Shown here: one piece after another, positions 4,897-5,893 of the stretch | Layout of the letters: each line of letters begins with the position of its first letter | Position numbering within the stretch: position 1 is the stretch's first letter | Origin: Candidatus Eisenbergiella stercorigallinarum | Lineage (GTDB): Bacteria > Bacillota > Clostridia > Lachnospirales > Lachnospiraceae | Length of the DNA: 5,893 nt | Direction: 5' to 3' | Assembly (NCBI GenBank): GCA_019120525.1 | Contig: DWUW01000144.1 | Coordinates: 1 to 5,893, forward strand | Notes under the pieces: generated by a model | What the model saw: only the letters and a program-made list of their open reading frames with translations | What the model was told of the DNA's origin: nothing | The model's database searches: none | Made by a program: the position numbers and the translations under genes

Positions 4897-5833
4897 CTGG
4901 ATGCACCGGAAGCTGGCGGAGGATTACGGACAGATGACCAACCTGCCCGCCTCCCTCCGGGAAAGGCTCGCGGCGGAATATCCCCTGACTGCCCTGAAGC
5001 CGGTCGACATGCAGATATCCGCCATCGACGGCACGAGAAAATTCCTGTTCGCCCTTTCCGACGGAAATATGGTGGAAAGCGTCTGGATGAAATATAAGCA
5101 TGGCAATTCTGTCTGCATCTCCTCCCAGGTAGGCTGCAGGATGGGCTGCCGTTTCTGCGCCTCCACCCTGGACGGGTGGGAGAGAAACCTCCTTCCCTCC
5201 GAGATGCTGGACCAGATCTACGCCATCACCCGCATTACGGGAGAACGCGTCTCCAACGTGGTGGTTATGGGAACCGGGGAACCGCTGGACAATTATGATA
5301 ACCTGCTCCGCTTTATTCACCTTCTCACCGATGAAAACGGCCTGCACATCAGCCAGAGGAACGTGACCGTCTCCACCTGCGGCCTGGTCCCCCGGATCCG
5401 GATGCTGGCGGACGAGCATCTTGCCATCACCCTGGCGCTGTCCCTGCACGCCGCCACCGACGAGAAGCGCAGGGAGCTGATGCCCGTGGCGTTCAAATGG
5501 CAGCTGGACGAGCTGATGGAGGCATGCGCGTATTATGTCGCGCAGACCGGAAGGCGGATGACCTTTGAATACGCCCTTGTGGGCGGCGTGAACGACTCCC
5601 TGGAGGATGCCCGCAGGCTGACGGCGCTGGCAAAGCCGCTGGGAGCCCATGTGAACCTGATCCCGGTCAACCCGATTAAAGAACGGGATTACCGCCAGTC
5701 GGACCGCGTCCAGATCGACGCTTTCCGCCTGCGCCTGGAAAAAAACGGAGTCAACGCCACCGTAAGGAGGGAGATGGGCCGCGACATCGACGGTGCCTGC
5801 GGCCAGCTCCGCCGCCGTCATCTGGAAGGCTGA
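4808..5833 (+). CDS. rlmN: 23S rRNA (adenine-2503-C2)- / tRNA (adenine-37-C2)-methyltransferase RlmN
   Basis: RlmN is a radical-SAM enzyme that methylates C2 of A2503 in 23S rRNA and of A37 in some tRNAs, affecting the peptidyl transferase centre and decoding accuracy. The product has 341 residues, the normal length. The N-terminal accessory domain (about 1-85) contains EKPFRAAQLYDWMH. The iron-sulfur cluster motif CxxxCxxC is at C110, C114 and C117 in GCRMGCRFCAS. The SAM-binding GTGEPLDN is at 155-162. STCG (189-192), LSLHA (211-215) and GGVND (259-263) follow. The C-terminal Cys331 in DGACGQL fits the methyl-carrying cysteine of the family. The start ATG has AAAGGAAGGAA just upstream (from 4794) and gives the canonical MDIRSLTLEEL. 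It lies inside the 3' end of rsmB, 89 bases before that gene's stop, so the two are probably translationally coupled. The residues that distinguish it from the resistance enzyme Cfr were not examined in detail, but length and context favour RlmN. Confidence 0.96.
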   Translation: MDIRSLTLEELKTTLAEKGEKPFRAAQLYDWMHRKLAEDYGQMTNLPASLRERLAAEYPLTALKPVDMQISAIDGTRKFLFALSDGNMVESVWMKYKHGNSVCISSQVGCRMGCRFCASTLDGWERNLLPSEMLDQIYAITRITGERVSNVVVMGTGEPLDNYDNLLRFIHLLTDENGLHISQRNVTVSTCGLVPRIRMLADEHLAITLALSLHAATDEKRRELMPVAFKWQLDELMEACAYYVAQTGRRMTFEYALVGGVNDSLEDARRLTALAKPLGAHVNLIPVNPIKERDYRQSDRVQIDAFRLRLEKNGVNATVRREMGRDIDGACGQLRRRHLEG

Positions 5834-5893
5834 CCACCATAAGCATACCGGCCCGTCCGGCCGGGAAAACAGAATCAGAACGCAGGAAAAGTC
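5834..5893 (+). other. Start of spacer after rlmN, with GC-rich hairpin and possible ribosome binding site
   Basis: CCGGCC (5848-5853) pairs with GGCCGG (5859-5864) around a 5-base loop. GAAAACAG follows instead of a T run, so it is not a terminator. AGGAAAAG at 5884-5891 could be the Shine-Dalgarno sequence of a gene starting just beyond the window. In related operons this is commonly the PP2C-type phosphatase, but nothing of it is visible here. Confidence 0.35.

Noticed and set aside
4775..5821. Long open frame on the minus strand opposite rlmN
   Set aside because: Same reason: a GC-driven shadow of a confirmed gene, His/Gln/Gly-rich and without recognisable motifs.

Overview
The window is a stretch of bacterial chromosome carrying a dense, single-strand (+) housekeeping operon. 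The gene order is priA (3' part only), def, fmt, a membrane zinc metallopeptidase of the YugP type, rsmB and rlmN. This order, the high-GC third positions, the strong GGAGG-type ribosome binding sites, and the protein details (short peptide deformylase with an AFCHEIDHLDG motif, Gly/Tyr-rich N-terminus on the peptidase) point to a Firmicute of the class Clostridia, most likely a GC-rich member of the Lachnospiraceae. The family assignment is inference from gene order and protein style; no 16S rRNA or other taxonomic marker is present.

Layout. 1-864: C-terminal part of the replication restart helicase PriA, cut by the window edge inside its zinc-binding module. 865-956: a 92-base spacer with a long imperfect stem-loop just ahead of the def ribosome binding site. 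957-1424: peptide deformylase. 1425-1664: a 240-base non-coding gap, the least ordinary part of the window, filled with a chain of near-perfect hairpins of unrelated sequence. 1665-2597: methionyl-tRNA formyltransferase, starting at GTG. 2591-3301: the YugP-like membrane zinc peptidase, overlapping fmt by 7 bases at an 8-bp tandem duplication. 3302-3369: a short spacer with a GC-rich hairpin followed by TTTT. 3370-4896: RsmB, whose C-terminus runs 89 bases into rlmN. 4808-5833: RlmN. 5834-5893: start of the next intergenic spacer, with a small GC-rich hairpin and a possible ribosome binding site at the very end, so another co-directional gene probably follows (in related genomes often the PP2C phosphatase/PrkC kinase pair).

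How the genes fit together. Fmt formylates initiator Met-tRNA and Def removes the formyl group from the finished N-terminus, so the pair brackets translation initiation. RsmB (16S rRNA m5C967) and RlmN (23S rRNA m2A2503, and tRNA A37) modify the ribosome and tRNA. PriA reloads the replisome at stalled forks. The membrane peptidase is a regular but functionally poorly explained member of this neighbourhood. No mobile element, CRISPR array, tRNA or rRNA gene is visible. The window is largely conventional. The candidates for something new are the def-fmt hairpin chain, including a loop exactly complementary to a downstream segment, the slippage-prone fmt/peptidase junction, and the long rsmB/rlmN overlap.
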